From DASPKT01 sp035627915 (lineage in GTDB: Bacteria > Pseudomonadota > Alphaproteobacteria > Azospirillales > Azospirillaceae), in assembly GCA_035627915.1 (NCBI GenBank), contig DASPKT010000439.1:1-44994 (forward strand): a DNA stretch of 44,994 bases. The letters run 5' to 3'. Position numbers and translations under genes: made by a program. The notes beneath the pieces were generated by a model. It saw only the letters and a program-made list of their open reading frames with translations. It was not told the DNA's origin and did not search any database. This document shows, piece after piece, positions 1 to 7,126 of the stretch; position 1 is the stretch's first letter; each line of letters starts with the position of its first letter.

Positions 1-139
1 TCGTCCAACGCGTCCTGTCCCGGGGCTTCGTGCCGTCTGGCGGCAAACAGAGCGGGTCAGGGGAGATCACGAAGCCCGGCGGATAATCCCCTTGTAACTT
101 TCCATCGTCGTTGGCGTTAGAATGCGCCGGCGCGGCGGC

Positions 140-589
140 GGGAGGGTGAGGGGAAACGCGACTAATGCTTGTGCAACCCGGAACCTGTCTGCATCCTGCA
201 CGGCCATGCACTTGTATCCCAAATCCGCAATCGGGCGAGCGCGTCGTCTCCGGGGAGGTGGCACCCATGTGGAGGCGCTGCTGTGGCGTGCCCTGCGGGA
301 CCGGCAGCTGGGCGGGCTGAAGTTCCGCCGACAGGTTCCCCTCGGCCCTTACATCGTCGACTTCGCGTGCCTCGACCTGGGTTTGGTCGTTGAAGCCGAT
401 GGCCGGCAGCACGAGCCGGAAATCGATGCGCCGCGGACACGCTGGCTGGAGGAGCGCGGCTACAAAGTGCTGCGCTTCGCGAACGAGGAAATCCTGGAGA
501 ATCTGGATGGTGTCCTGAGGACCATCGCCGCAGCCGCCCAAGTGGATGAGGGGTGGGCTTAGGTAGATGGCAGGTCCCCTCACCCTCCC
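140..589. repeat. 15-bp inverted repeats flanking the DUF559 gene
   Basis: Positions 140-154 (gggagggtgagggga) are the exact reverse complement of 575-589. The pair brackets the DUF559 gene at 206-562. The right copy runs into two further hairpins (587-605 and 611-633), so the right end looks like a REP/BIME-type repeat and the left end like a single arm of it. The exact identity is seen directly; the idea that gene and repeats form one mobile unit is inference. Confidence 0.6.
206..562 (+). CDS. DUF559 domain protein, Vsr/PD-(D/E)XK nuclease-like
   Basis: A protein of 118 residues from the ATG at 206. The core matches the DUF559 family, related to the very-short-patch-repair (Vsr) endonuclease fold: E-x-LLWRALRDRQLGGLKFRRQVPLG, then YIVDFACLDLGLVVEADG with the acidic VDF and E-x-DG residues, then RTRWLEERGYKVLRF and a C-terminal helix. 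An in-frame upstream ATG at 122 would add 28 low-complexity residues that overlap the left inverted repeat, so 206 is preferred. There is no clear Shine-Dalgarno. Family members are probable DNA nucleases but their cellular role is not settled. The gene stands alone between inverted repeats, unlike the neighbouring operons, which suggests independent acquisition. Confidence 0.75.
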   Translation: MHLYPKSAIGRARRLRGGGTHVEALLWRALRDRQLGGLKFRRQVPLGPYIVDFACLDLGLVVEADGRQHEPEIDAPRTRWLEERGYKVLRFANEEILENLDGVLRTIAAAAQVDEGWA

Positions 590-633
590 ATTGCTGCGCA
601 ATGGGCCCCTCCCTCTCCCTCAAGGGGAGAGGG
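587..633. repeat. Two tandem hairpins, REP/BIME-like
   Basis: Hairpin one pairs 587-593 (cccattg) with 599-605 (caatggg) around a 5-nt loop. Hairpin two pairs 611-619 (ccctctccc) with 625-633 (gggagaggg). The purine-rich tail gtcaggggagg follows. Such 'ctctcccc...ggggagag' palindromes are common intergenic repeats in proteobacteria. It could also end transcription between the convergent DUF559 and NTF2-like genes, but no T-run follows on either strand. Confidence 0.55.
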
Positions 634-657
634 GTCAGGGGAGGCGAGTCGTGAGCC

Positions 658-1083
658 TCAAGCCCCCGCCGGCTCGGCGAAATGGGCGTTCAGGACGGCG
701 GGTTCCTGGTAGGAGACCACGGTGGCGACCTTCCAGTCGCCGCTGGCGCGGCGCAGCAGGTAGCCGGTGGAGAAGCGGGCGATCTCGTCGCGGGTGTCGT
801 TGCGCAGCAGCCAGAGGATCTCGGCGCGCACCAGGTCCTCGCCGTAGGGCCAGGTCCAGACCGCCGCCGGCACCGGCCAGGCGAGGCCGATGCGGCGGTA
901 GGTGTCCAGCATGCCCTCGACATAGGCCGCCAGCTGCTGCGGGCCGACATAGGCCAGGTTCTTCTCCGCCGTCAGCACCGACAGGGGATCGTCGAACAGG
1001 CCGCGGACGGCGTCGGCGTCGCGGGCGGCGAAGGCCGCGGAATAGCGGTTGAAGTAGGCGGCGACCGCGGCGGCGGTGTCCAT
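658..1083 (-). CDS. NTF2-like (SnoaL/DUF4440-type) protein
   Basis: A protein of 141 residues with an NTF2-like cone fold pattern: an N-terminal helix pair with YFNRYSAAFAARDADAVRGLFDDP, followed by strands ending VRAEILWLLRN, FSTGYLLRRASGDWKVATVVSYQEP. This resembles SnoaL-like/DUF4440 proteins, a superfamily that includes ketosteroid isomerase-like enzymes and non-enzymatic ligand binders. No catalytic set can be assigned. It starts 3 bp after the parB stop, so it is probably the last gene of the mnmE-parB transcript. Its link to chromosome segregation is unknown and may only be positional. Confidence 0.7.
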   Translation of the reverse strand: MDTAAAVAAYFNRYSAAFAARDADAVRGLFDDPLSVLTAEKNLAYVGPQQLAAYVEGMLDTYRRIGLAWPVPAAVWTWPYGEDLVRAEILWLLRNDTRDEIARFSTGYLLRRASGDWKVATVVSYQEPAVLNAHFAEPAGA

Positions 1084-1086
1084 GGC

Positions 1087-1968
1087 TCAGCGTCTCCCCA
1101 GGATGCGTGCCAGCACCGTATCGAGCTGGTCGAGGTTCTTGTAATGGATGGAAAGCCGGCCGGCGTGGCCGTCGGAGGACAGGTCGACCTTCAGCCCCAG
1201 GGCCTGGCTGACCTCCTGCTCCAGCGCCAGCGTGTCCGGCGACTTCTGCGCGGGCTGGCGGGCGGCGGCCTTGCCCTGCTGGGCCTGCTTGACCAGCTGC
1301 TCCGTCTGCCGCACCGACAGGCCGAGCCGCACCACCTCGCGCGCCAGCTCCAGCGGGTCGGGGGCGGTCAGCAGGGCGCGGGCGTGGCCCATGGAGAGGC
1401 TGCCGTCCTGCACCATGGCCTTCACCGCATCCGGCAGGCCCAGCAGGCGCAGCATGTTGGCGACGTGGCTGCGGCTCTTGCCGACCGAGCGCGCCAAATC
1501 CTCCTGGGTGTGGTCGAACTCCGCCATGAGGCGCTGGTAGCCCTCGGCCTCCTCCAGCGGCGTCAGGTCCTGCCGCTGGATGTTCTCGATCAGCGCGATC
1601 TCCAGCGCCTCGCGGTCGGTCAGCGACCGGACCAGGACGGGGACCTCGTGCAAGCCGGCCAGCTGGGCCGCGCGCCAGCGCCGCTCGCCGGCGATGATCT
1701 CGTAGGTCTGGTTGCCCGGCGGCGCGTCCTCGTCCTTGCGGACCAGCAGGGGCTGCAGCACGCCGCGCTCGCGCACCGACTCCACCAGGTTGCGGATCGC
1801 CTCCTCGTCGAAGCGGCGGCGCGGCTGGTAGCGGCCGGGCCGCACCAGCTCGATCGGCACCAGCCGGGTCAGGCGGACGCGCTCGGCCTGGTCCGTCTCC
1901 TCCGTCGCCTCCCCGAACAGGGCGGACAGGCCGCGCCCCAGGCTGCTGCGCTTCTTCGACTCTTCCAT
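1087..1968 (-). CDS. parB: Chromosome partitioning protein ParB
   Basis: A protein of 293 residues that binds parS DNA and spreads as a CTP-dependent clamp to drive origin segregation with ParA. Visible parts: a basic N-terminus with LGRGLSALFG, the ParA-interacting region; the ParB/Srx CTPase domain (about 35-125) with GERRWRAAQLAGL and ALIENIQRQDLTPLEEA; a helix-turn-helix (about 145-185) with SVGKSRSHVANMLRLLGLP; and a C-terminal dimerisation segment ending LDTVLARILG. The start is the ATG at 1968, 8 bp after the parA stop. The open frame continues upstream, but only as parA antiframe. Three parS sites occur within 6 kb upstream. Confidence 0.97.
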   Translation of the reverse strand: MEESKKRSSLGRGLSALFGEATEETDQAERVRLTRLVPIELVRPGRYQPRRRFDEEAIRNLVESVRERGVLQPLLVRKDEDAPPGNQTYEIIAGERRWRAAQLAGLHEVPVLVRSLTDREALEIALIENIQRQDLTPLEEAEGYQRLMAEFDHTQEDLARSVGKSRSHVANMLRLLGLPDAVKAMVQDGSLSMGHARALLTAPDPLELAREVVRLGLSVRQTEQLVKQAQQGKAAARQPAQKSPDTLALEQEVSQALGLKVDLSSDGHAGRLSIHYKNLDQLDTVLARILGRR

Positions 1969-1976
1969 GGGACCGC

Positions 1977-2801
1977 TCACCCGTACGCCAGCAGGCGCTT
2001 CTTCTCGCGCTTCAACATCTCGCCCGCCAGGTGGATGTAGGCCTGTGCCCCCGCCGAACGGTGGTCGTAGAGCAGGACCGGCTTGCCGTGGCTGGGCGCC
2101 TCGGAGACCCGCACGTTGCGGGGAATGACCGTGTCGTACACCTTCTCCCCGAAGAAGCCGCGGACGTCGGCGGCCACCATGTCGGAGAGGTTGTTGCGGC
2201 GGTCGAACATGGTCAGCACCACCCCGTGGATGTCGAGCGCGGGGTTGAAGGCGCGCTTGACCCGCTCGATGGTGCGGATGAGGTGGCTGAGCCCCTCCAG
2301 CGCGTAGAACTCGCACTGGAGCGGCACGATGACGGCGTCGGCCGCCGCCAGCGCGTTCAGCGTCAGCAGGCCCAGGGCCGGCGGGCAGTCGATCAGGATG
2401 TAGTCGTAGGGCGACTGGGAGCGGGCCAGCGCGTCGCGCAGCCGGTACTCGCGCCGCTCCACGTTCACCAGCTCCACCTCGGCGCCGGAGAGGTCGACCG
2501 AGGAGGTCACGACATGGAGGTTCGGCACGCCGGTGGCGATGGCGGCCTCCTCCAGCACCGCCTCGTCGAACAGCAGCTCGTAGGTGCCGACGCGGCGGTC
2601 GTTGCGGGCGATGCCCAGGCCGGTGGAAGCGTTGCCCTGGGGGTCGTTGTCGATGATGAGGACGCGCTTGCCGACGGCGGCCAGCGCGGTCCCCAGATTG
2701 ATGGTCGTCGTGGTCTTGCCGACGCCGCCCTTCTGGTTCGCGAGCGCGATGACGCGGGCGCGGGAGACGTTGGTCTGGTCAGCGGTCACGGGAGATCTCA
2801 C
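1977..2801 (-). CDS. parA: Chromosome partitioning ATPase ParA
   Basis: A protein of 274 residues; a deviant Walker-type ATPase whose gradient on the nucleoid pulls ParB-parS complexes. Visible motifs: the deviant Walker A KGGVGKTTTTINLG near residue 24, DNDPQGNASTG (Walker A'), DYILIDCPPALGLLTLNAL (Walker B) and PLQCEFYALEGLSHL. The start is GTG, either at 2801 (used here) or at 2789; both lie inside the 3' end of rsmG, whose stop is at 2779. Neither has a strong Shine-Dalgarno, so translation is probably coupled to rsmG. The length is normal for chromosomal ParA/Soj. Confidence 0.97.
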   Translation of the reverse strand: MRSPVTADQTNVSRARVIALANQKGGVGKTTTTINLGTALAAVGKRVLIIDNDPQGNASTGLGIARNDRRVGTYELLFDEAVLEEAAIATGVPNLHVVTSSVDLSGAEVELVNVERREYRLRDALARSQSPYDYILIDCPPALGLLTLNALAAADAVIVPLQCEFYALEGLSHLIRTIERVKRAFNPALDIHGVVLTMFDRRNNLSDMVAADVRGFFGEKVYDTVIPRNVRVSEAPSHGKPVLLYDHRSAGAQAYIHLAGEMLKREKKRLLAYG

Positions 2802-3387
2802 CGAGGCGCAGCAGGGTGGCGGCCGGGTCGGTCGCGCTGGGAAACTGCTCGACCCGCATTCTCCAGGATTGCCCCGCGAGGGTCAACTCATCGGCGGCCG
2901 ACCTGCCCTTAGGGAAGAGGCAGACGCCGCCCGGCTTCAGGAACCGCTCGGCCATGGGCAGCAGCTCGTCTAGCGAGGCGAGAGCCCGGGCGCTGACCAC
3001 GTCGGCCGCGATGGCGGGCGCCTGCTCGATGCGCACCGCGTGCACCGTCGCAGGCGCCCCGGTGGCCCGCGCGACCTCGCGCAGGAAGGCGGACTTGCGC
3101 ACGTCGCTCTCCACCAGGTGCACGTCCGGCACGCCCAGGATCGCCAGGACCAGCCCGGGGAAGCCGGCGCCGCTGCCGAGGTCGACCAGCGTGCGGGTGC
3201 CCGGCGGCACCAGCGGCATCAGCTGGGCGGAGTCGGCGAAGTGCCGCAGCCAGGCGTCGGCCAGCGTCGTCCTGGAGACGAGGTTGATGGCTGGGTTCCA
3301 CTTGGCGAGGAGGGTGGCGTAGGTCTTCAGGCGCTCCAGTGTTTCACGTGGAACATCGAAGCGCTCGGCGAAGGCTTCCGGTGTCAT
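2779..3387 (-). CDS. rsmG: 16S rRNA (guanine-N7)-methyltransferase RsmG
   Basis: A protein of 202 residues that methylates N7 of G527 (E. coli numbering) in 16S rRNA. It shows the SAM-binding motif DLGSGAGFPGLVLAI, then HLVESDVRKSAFLREV, VSARALASLDELL and FLKPGGVCLFPKG. The ATG at 3387 overlaps the gdx stop as ATGA, so translation is coupled. The gene contains a parS site (3340-3355) near its 5' end, encoding part of the RFDVPRETLERL segment; such parS sites within gidB-type genes are known in other bacteria. Also called gidB. Confidence 0.96.
   Translation of the reverse strand: MTPEAFAERFDVPRETLERLKTYATLLAKWNPAINLVSRTTLADAWLRHFADSAQLMPLVPPGTRTLVDLGSGAGFPGLVLAILGVPDVHLVESDVRKSAFLREVARATGAPATVHAVRIEQAPAIAADVVSARALASLDELLPMAERFLKPGGVCLFPKGRSAADELTLAGQSWRMRVEQFPSATDPAATLLRLGEISRDR
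3340..3355. other. parS: parS centromere site 1 (inside rsmG)
   Basis: tgtttcacgtggaaca differs from the bacterial parS consensus TGTTTCACGTGAAACA at one base. It keeps the CACGTG core and the outer tgtt/aaca. It lies within the rsmG coding sequence about 14 kb from the proposed origin. The nearby parA/parB genes supply the cognate proteins. Confidence 0.9.
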
Positions 3388-3704
3388 GCGCCGCTCGTGA
3401 ACTTCAGGCCGACGATGCCGGCCACGATGAGGAGGATGCAGAGGATGCGGGCGACCCCGGCGGGCTCGCCCAGCACGGTCATGCCGGCGATGGCGGTGCC
3501 CACCGCCCCGATGCCGACCCAGACCGCATAGCCGGTGCCGACCGGGATGGTCTTCAGCGCCGCCGACAGCAGCCAGAAGCTGCCCACCATGCCGGCGACG
3601 GTCCACACGCTGGGCCAGAGGCGGGTGAAGCCCTCGGTGTATTTGAGGCCGATGGCCCAGACCACTTCCAGCAGCCCGGCGACGACCAGCATGACCCATG
3701 CCAT
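3384..3704 (-). CDS. gdx: SMR-family guanidinium exporter Gdx/SugE
   Basis: A protein of 106 residues with four predicted membrane helices and the conserved N-terminal membrane glutamate (LLEVVWAIGLKYTEGFTRLWPS), which coordinates substrate and protons in small multidrug resistance proteins. WAIGLKYTEGFTRL, the following LPVGT-like IPVGTGYAVWVGIGAVGTA and the ending IVGLKFTSG are closer to SugE/Gdx (guanidinium/proton antiporters) than to EmrE/QacE. The gene starts one base after the mnmG stop, and its stop overlaps the rsmG start. It is therefore cotranscribed with tRNA/rRNA modification and partition genes, an unusual place for an exporter. Substrate is inferred from family. Confidence 0.88.
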   Translation of the reverse strand: MAWVMLVVAGLLEVVWAIGLKYTEGFTRLWPSVWTVAGMVGSFWLLSAALKTIPVGTGYAVWVGIGAVGTAIAGMTVLGEPAGVARILCILLIVAGIVGLKFTSGA

Positions 3705-3705
3705 C

Positions 3706-5574
3706 TCAGGCGCTCCGCCTGTCAGCCGGGCGCCGCTTGACGTGGCGCAGCAGGGCGGTCAGCGCCGCCGGCGTCACCCCCTGGATGCGGGCCGCCGCCC
3801 CCAGCGTGGCCGGGCGGGCCTGCCGCAGCTTCTGCCGCACCTCGGTGGAGAGCGACGCGATGGCGTCCAGGTCGATGTCCTCGGGGATGACCAGGTCCTC
3901 GTCCCGGCGGAAGGCGCGGATGTCGGCCTCCTGCCGCTCGATGTAGCCGGCATAGCGGCCGTCGATCTCGATCTGCTCGGCGATGGCGGGAGGCAGGGTG
4001 CGCAGCTCCGGCCACAGCGCGCCCAGGCGGGCCAGGTCGATGTCGGGATAGCGCAGCAGGTCCGCGGCGCTGCGGCGGACGCCGTCCTGGTTCACCTGGA
4101 TGCCGCGCCTGGCCAGCTCGTTCGGCGTGGCCGACAGGGTGGCGGCCAGCGTGCGGGCGCGGGACAGCGCCTCCAGCTTCGCTCCGAACGCATCCGCCCG
4201 AACCGTGCCGACGCAGCCGACGGACAGGCCGCGCGGGGTCAGACGCTGGTCGGCATTGTCGGCGCGCAGGCTCAGCCGGTACTCCGCCCGGCTCGTGAAC
4301 ATGCGGTAGGGTTCGTTGGCGCCGCGGGTCACCAGATCGTCGATGAGGACGCCGATATAGGCCTCCGCCCGGTCCAGCACGAAGCCCTCACCGCCGGACA
4401 CGCGCAGGGCGGCGTTCAGCCCGGCCATCAACCCCTGCGCCGCCGCCTCCTCGTAGCCTGTCGTGCCGTTGATCTGGCCGGCCAGGAACAGGCCGGGCAG
4501 GCGCCGGGTCTCCAGCGTCGGCTTCAGCTCGCGCGGGTCGACGAAGTCGTACTCGATGGCGTAGCCCGGGCGCAGCATGACCGCGCGCTCCAGCCCCGGG
4601 ATGGCCTTCAGGATCTCCAGCTGCACCTCGCGGGGGAGGGAGGTGGAGATGCCGTTGGGGTAGACGGTGTCGTCGTCCAGCCCCTCCGGCTCCAGGAAGA
4701 TCTGGTGCCGGTCCTTGTCGGCGAAGCGGACGACCTTGTCCTCCACGGAGGGGCAGTAGCGCGGGCCGACGCTGCCGATCTGGCCGGAATACATCGGCGC
4801 CCGGTGCAGGTTGGCGCGGATCAACTCGTGCACCCGCGCCGTCGTCCAGGTGACGTGGCAGGGCACCTGCGGCGTCGTGATGCGGTCGGTCAGGGTGGAG
4901 AAGGGGGGCGGCGGGTCGTCGCCCGGCTGCACCTCCAGCCCGGCCCAGTCGATGGTGCGGCCGTCCAGGCGCGGCGGCGTGCCGGTCTTCAGGCGGCCGA
5001 GCGGGAAGCCCGCCCGCTCCAGCGTGGCCGACAGGCCCAGCGATGGCGCCTCCCCGACGCGGCCGGCGGGGGTCTTCTCCTCCCCGATATGGATGAGGCC
5101 GCGCAGGAAGGTGCCGGTGGTCAGCACCACGGCGCCGGCGGCGATGGTCTCCCCCGCCGCGGTTACCACGCCGGCGACGCGGCCGCCGGCGTCCAGCACC
5201 AGGTCCTCCACCGCGGCGGCGACCAGCTCCAGGTTCTCCTGCTCGGCCAGGACGGCCTGCATGGCCTGCCGGTAGAGCTTGCGGTCGGCCTGGGCGCGGG
5301 GGCCGCGCACGGCCGGTCCCTTGGACCGGTTCAGCACCCGGAACTGGATGCCGGCCCGGTCGATGACCCGCCCCATGACGCCGTCCAGCGAGTCGATCTC
5401 GCGCACGAGATGACCCTTGCCCAGGCCGCCGATGGCCGGGTTGCAGGACATCTCCCCGATGGTGTCGAGCCTGTGGGTGAGCAGCGCCGTCCGGGCGCCC
5501 ATCCGGGCCGCCGCGGCCGCCGCCTCGCAGCCGGCATGGCCGCCGCCCACCACGATCACGTCGTATTTCCGCAT
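3706..5574 (-). CDS. mnmG: tRNA uridine-5-carboxymethylaminomethyl modification enzyme MnmG
   Basis: A protein of 622 residues, full length for MnmG (GidA). With MnmE it installs the cmnm5 group on U34 of certain tRNAs, using FAD and methylene-tetrahydrofolate. Seen: the FAD-binding motif DVIVVGGGHAGCEAA at residues 5-19; EMSCNPAIGGLGKGHLVREIDSLDG with the conserved cysteine; GTFLRGLIHIGE; LFLAGQINGTTGYEEAAAQGL near residues 370-390; and the C-terminal helical domain with YAGYIERQEADI. The ATG at 5574 is the only plausible start. It lies 99 bp downstream of mnmE, and a parS site falls in that gap. Confidence 0.97.
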   Translation of the reverse strand: MRKYDVIVVGGGHAGCEAAAAAARMGARTALLTHRLDTIGEMSCNPAIGGLGKGHLVREIDSLDGVMGRVIDRAGIQFRVLNRSKGPAVRGPRAQADRKLYRQAMQAVLAEQENLELVAAAVEDLVLDAGGRVAGVVTAAGETIAAGAVVLTTGTFLRGLIHIGEEKTPAGRVGEAPSLGLSATLERAGFPLGRLKTGTPPRLDGRTIDWAGLEVQPGDDPPPPFSTLTDRITTPQVPCHVTWTTARVHELIRANLHRAPMYSGQIGSVGPRYCPSVEDKVVRFADKDRHQIFLEPEGLDDDTVYPNGISTSLPREVQLEILKAIPGLERAVMLRPGYAIEYDFVDPRELKPTLETRRLPGLFLAGQINGTTGYEEAAAQGLMAGLNAALRVSGGEGFVLDRAEAYIGVLIDDLVTRGANEPYRMFTSRAEYRLSLRADNADQRLTPRGLSVGCVGTVRADAFGAKLEALSRARTLAATLSATPNELARRGIQVNQDGVRRSAADLLRYPDIDLARLGALWPELRTLPPAIAEQIEIDGRYAGYIERQEADIRAFRRDEDLVIPEDIDLDAIASLSTEVRQKLRQARPATLGAAARIQGVTPAALTALLRHVKRRPADRRSA

Positions 5575-5649
5575 GGCGCGGGAGAGTAGGGGGAAGGGGA
5601 GCTGGAGTCAAAGTCCGGGGGCGGGAGCCACCCCTGCATGCGGCTGCGG

Positions 5650-5665
5650 TGTTCCACGTGGAACA
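5650..5665. other. parS: parS centromere site 2 (between mnmE and mnmG)
   Basis: tgttccacgtggaaca is a perfect 16-bp palindrome and differs from the TGTTTCACGTGAAACA consensus at two symmetrical positions. It lies in the 99-bp gap between mnmE and mnmG, just downstream of the mnmE stop. Confidence 0.9.
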
Positions 5666-5673
5666 CCGCGGGC

Positions 5674-6993
5674 TCACTTGCCGATGCAGAAGTCCCGGAA
5701 GATGACGTCCAGCAGGTCCTCCACGTCCACCCGCCCGGTGATGCGGCCCAGCGCCCGCGCGGCGAGCCGAACGTCTTCCGCCACCAACTCCGGCAGCGGA
5801 GCCGCCATCGCCCGCTCCAGCGAGGCGCGGCATTCCTCCAGCGCCGCCCGGTGGCGGGCGCGGGTCAAGGGCGGGGCGCCGGACCCGGCCAGCCGCTCGG
5901 CGACCCGGGCCTCCAGCGCCGCCAGCAAGCCGGGCAGCCCGGCGCCTGTCGCGGCGGAGACGGGCAGCGCCGGCGCGGTGCCGACCCGGTCGGCCACCCC
6001 GCCCGCCAAATCGGCCTTGTTCAGGACCGCCACGGCGTCGCCGTCCAGCAGCTCCAGCGTGGCGGCGTCGGGTGGCACCGTGGCGTCGAAGACCAGCAGC
6101 TTCAAATCGGCGCTCCCCGCCCGCTGCCGGGCGCGCCTGATTCCTTCCTGCTCGATCTCATCCGCCGCGTCGCGCAGGCCGGCGGTGTCGGCCAGGATCA
6201 CAGGATAGCCGCCGAGGTCCAGCTGCACCTCGATCACGTCGCGCGTCGTCCCGGCGCGGGCGGATACGATGGCGACGTCGCGGCGGGCGATGGCGTTCAG
6301 CAGGCTGGACTTGCCGGCATTGGGCGCGCCCAGGATGGCGATGGAGACACCGTCGCGCAGCCGCTCCCCCCGGTGGCCGTCATCGAGGTGGGCGGCGATC
6401 TCACCGATCAGGTCGCGCAGCACCGGCGCCACCGCGGGCGCCACGCCGTCCGGCAGGTCCTCGTCGGGGAAGTCGATATCGGCCTCCAGGTGCGCCAGCG
6501 CCCGCACCAGCCGGGTCCGCCAGCCCTCATACAGGCGGCCGAGCGCGCCCTCCATCTGCCGCAGGGCCTGGCGCCGCTGTGCCGACGTCTCGGCGTCCAC
6601 CAAGTCGGCGATGGCCTCCGCCTCAGTCAGGTCCAGCTTGCCGTTCTCGAAGGCGCGGCGGGCGAACTCGCCGGGTTCCGCCACCCGCAGGCCGAGGGCG
6701 CAGAGCGCCGACGTGGCCGCCGCCAGCACGGCGCGCCCGCCATGCAGGTGCAGCTCCGCCACGTCCTCCCCGGTAAAGCTGGCCGGGGCCGGGAACCAGA
6801 GCAGCAGGCCGCGGTCGATCGCCTCCCCGGTGGCGGGATCGCGCAGTGCGGCCAGCGCAGCCTCCCGCGGGCGGGGCAGGGGACGGAGGGTCAGGGCGGC
6901 CAGCGCCTCCCCGGCCCGGGGACCGGAGAGGCGGACGACCTGCACCCCGCTGCGGCCGGGGGCGGAGGCGAGGGCGAAGATGGTGTCGGTCAT
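5674..6993 (-). CDS. mnmE: tRNA modification GTPase MnmE
   Basis: A protein of 439 residues; the GTPase partner of MnmG in U34 tRNA modification. The N-terminal formyl-tetrahydrofolate-binding domain begins MTDTIFALASAPGRSGVQVVR; a helical domain holds FLPFENGKLDLTEAEAI-like FENGKLDLTEAEAIADLVDAET. The inserted G domain carries G1 GAPNAGKSSLLNAI, G2 GTTRD, G3 DTAG and G4 NKAD. The extreme C-terminus is the catalytic CIGK. The ATG at 6993 starts the conserved N-terminus; an in-frame ATG at 7032 would add 13 residues that extend into a palindromic repeat and is not favoured. Confidence 0.97.
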   Translation of the reverse strand: MTDTIFALASAPGRSGVQVVRLSGPRAGEALAALTLRPLPRPREAALAALRDPATGEAIDRGLLLWFPAPASFTGEDVAELHLHGGRAVLAAATSALCALGLRVAEPGEFARRAFENGKLDLTEAEAIADLVDAETSAQRRQALRQMEGALGRLYEGWRTRLVRALAHLEADIDFPDEDLPDGVAPAVAPVLRDLIGEIAAHLDDGHRGERLRDGVSIAILGAPNAGKSSLLNAIARRDVAIVSARAGTTRDVIEVQLDLGGYPVILADTAGLRDAADEIEQEGIRRARQRAGSADLKLLVFDATVPPDAATLELLDGDAVAVLNKADLAGGVADRVGTAPALPVSAATGAGLPGLLAALEARVAERLAGSGAPPLTRARHRAALEECRASLERAMAAPLPELVAEDVRLAARALGRITGRVDVEDLLDVIFRDFCIGK

Positions 6994-7020
6994 GGGCGGG
7001 GCGCGCCGAGGAGTGCGGCG

Positions 7021-7104
7021 CGTAGGTCGCATGGAGCGGAGCGCAATGCGACGCCCCGGCGGGTGGAGGACGTCGCATTCCGCGGCCGCTCCATGCGACC
7101 TACG
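7021..7104. repeat. 84-bp palindromic repeat, MITE-like
   Basis: The arms 7021-7039 and 7086-7104 are exact 19-bp inverted repeats (cgtaggtcgcatggagcgg and its complement). A second inner pair, aatgcgacg at 7045-7053 with cgtcgcatt at 7071-7079, extends the stem. The outer gtaggtcgcat sequence and the internal 'aatgcgac' match a style of non-autonomous palindromic element widespread in proteobacterial intergenic DNA. It sits between the ferredoxin and mnmE genes, just beyond a parS site, and could form a strong RNA hairpin within the operon message. Confidence 0.85.
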
Positions 7105-7110
7105 ACGCCG

Positions 7111-7126
7111 TGTTCCACGTGAAACA
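7111..7126. other. parS: parS centromere site 3 (after the ferredoxin gene)
   Basis: tgttccacgtgaaaca differs from the TGTTTCACGTGAAACA consensus at one base. It directly abuts the stop codon of the 2Fe-2S ferredoxin gene (7127) and lies 6 bp from the palindromic repeat. It is the parS nearest to the proposed origin, about 10.5 kb away. Confidence 0.9.

Noticed and set aside
23..77. 10-bp inverted repeat gggcttcgtg/cacgaagccc at the left edge
   Set aside because: The 35-nt loop is too long and no T-run or gene context is available at the window edge to call it a terminator or repeat.
1087..2316. A ParB with an N-terminal extension of 116 residues
   Set aside because: The extension is the antiframe of parA; the conserved N-terminus starts at 1968.
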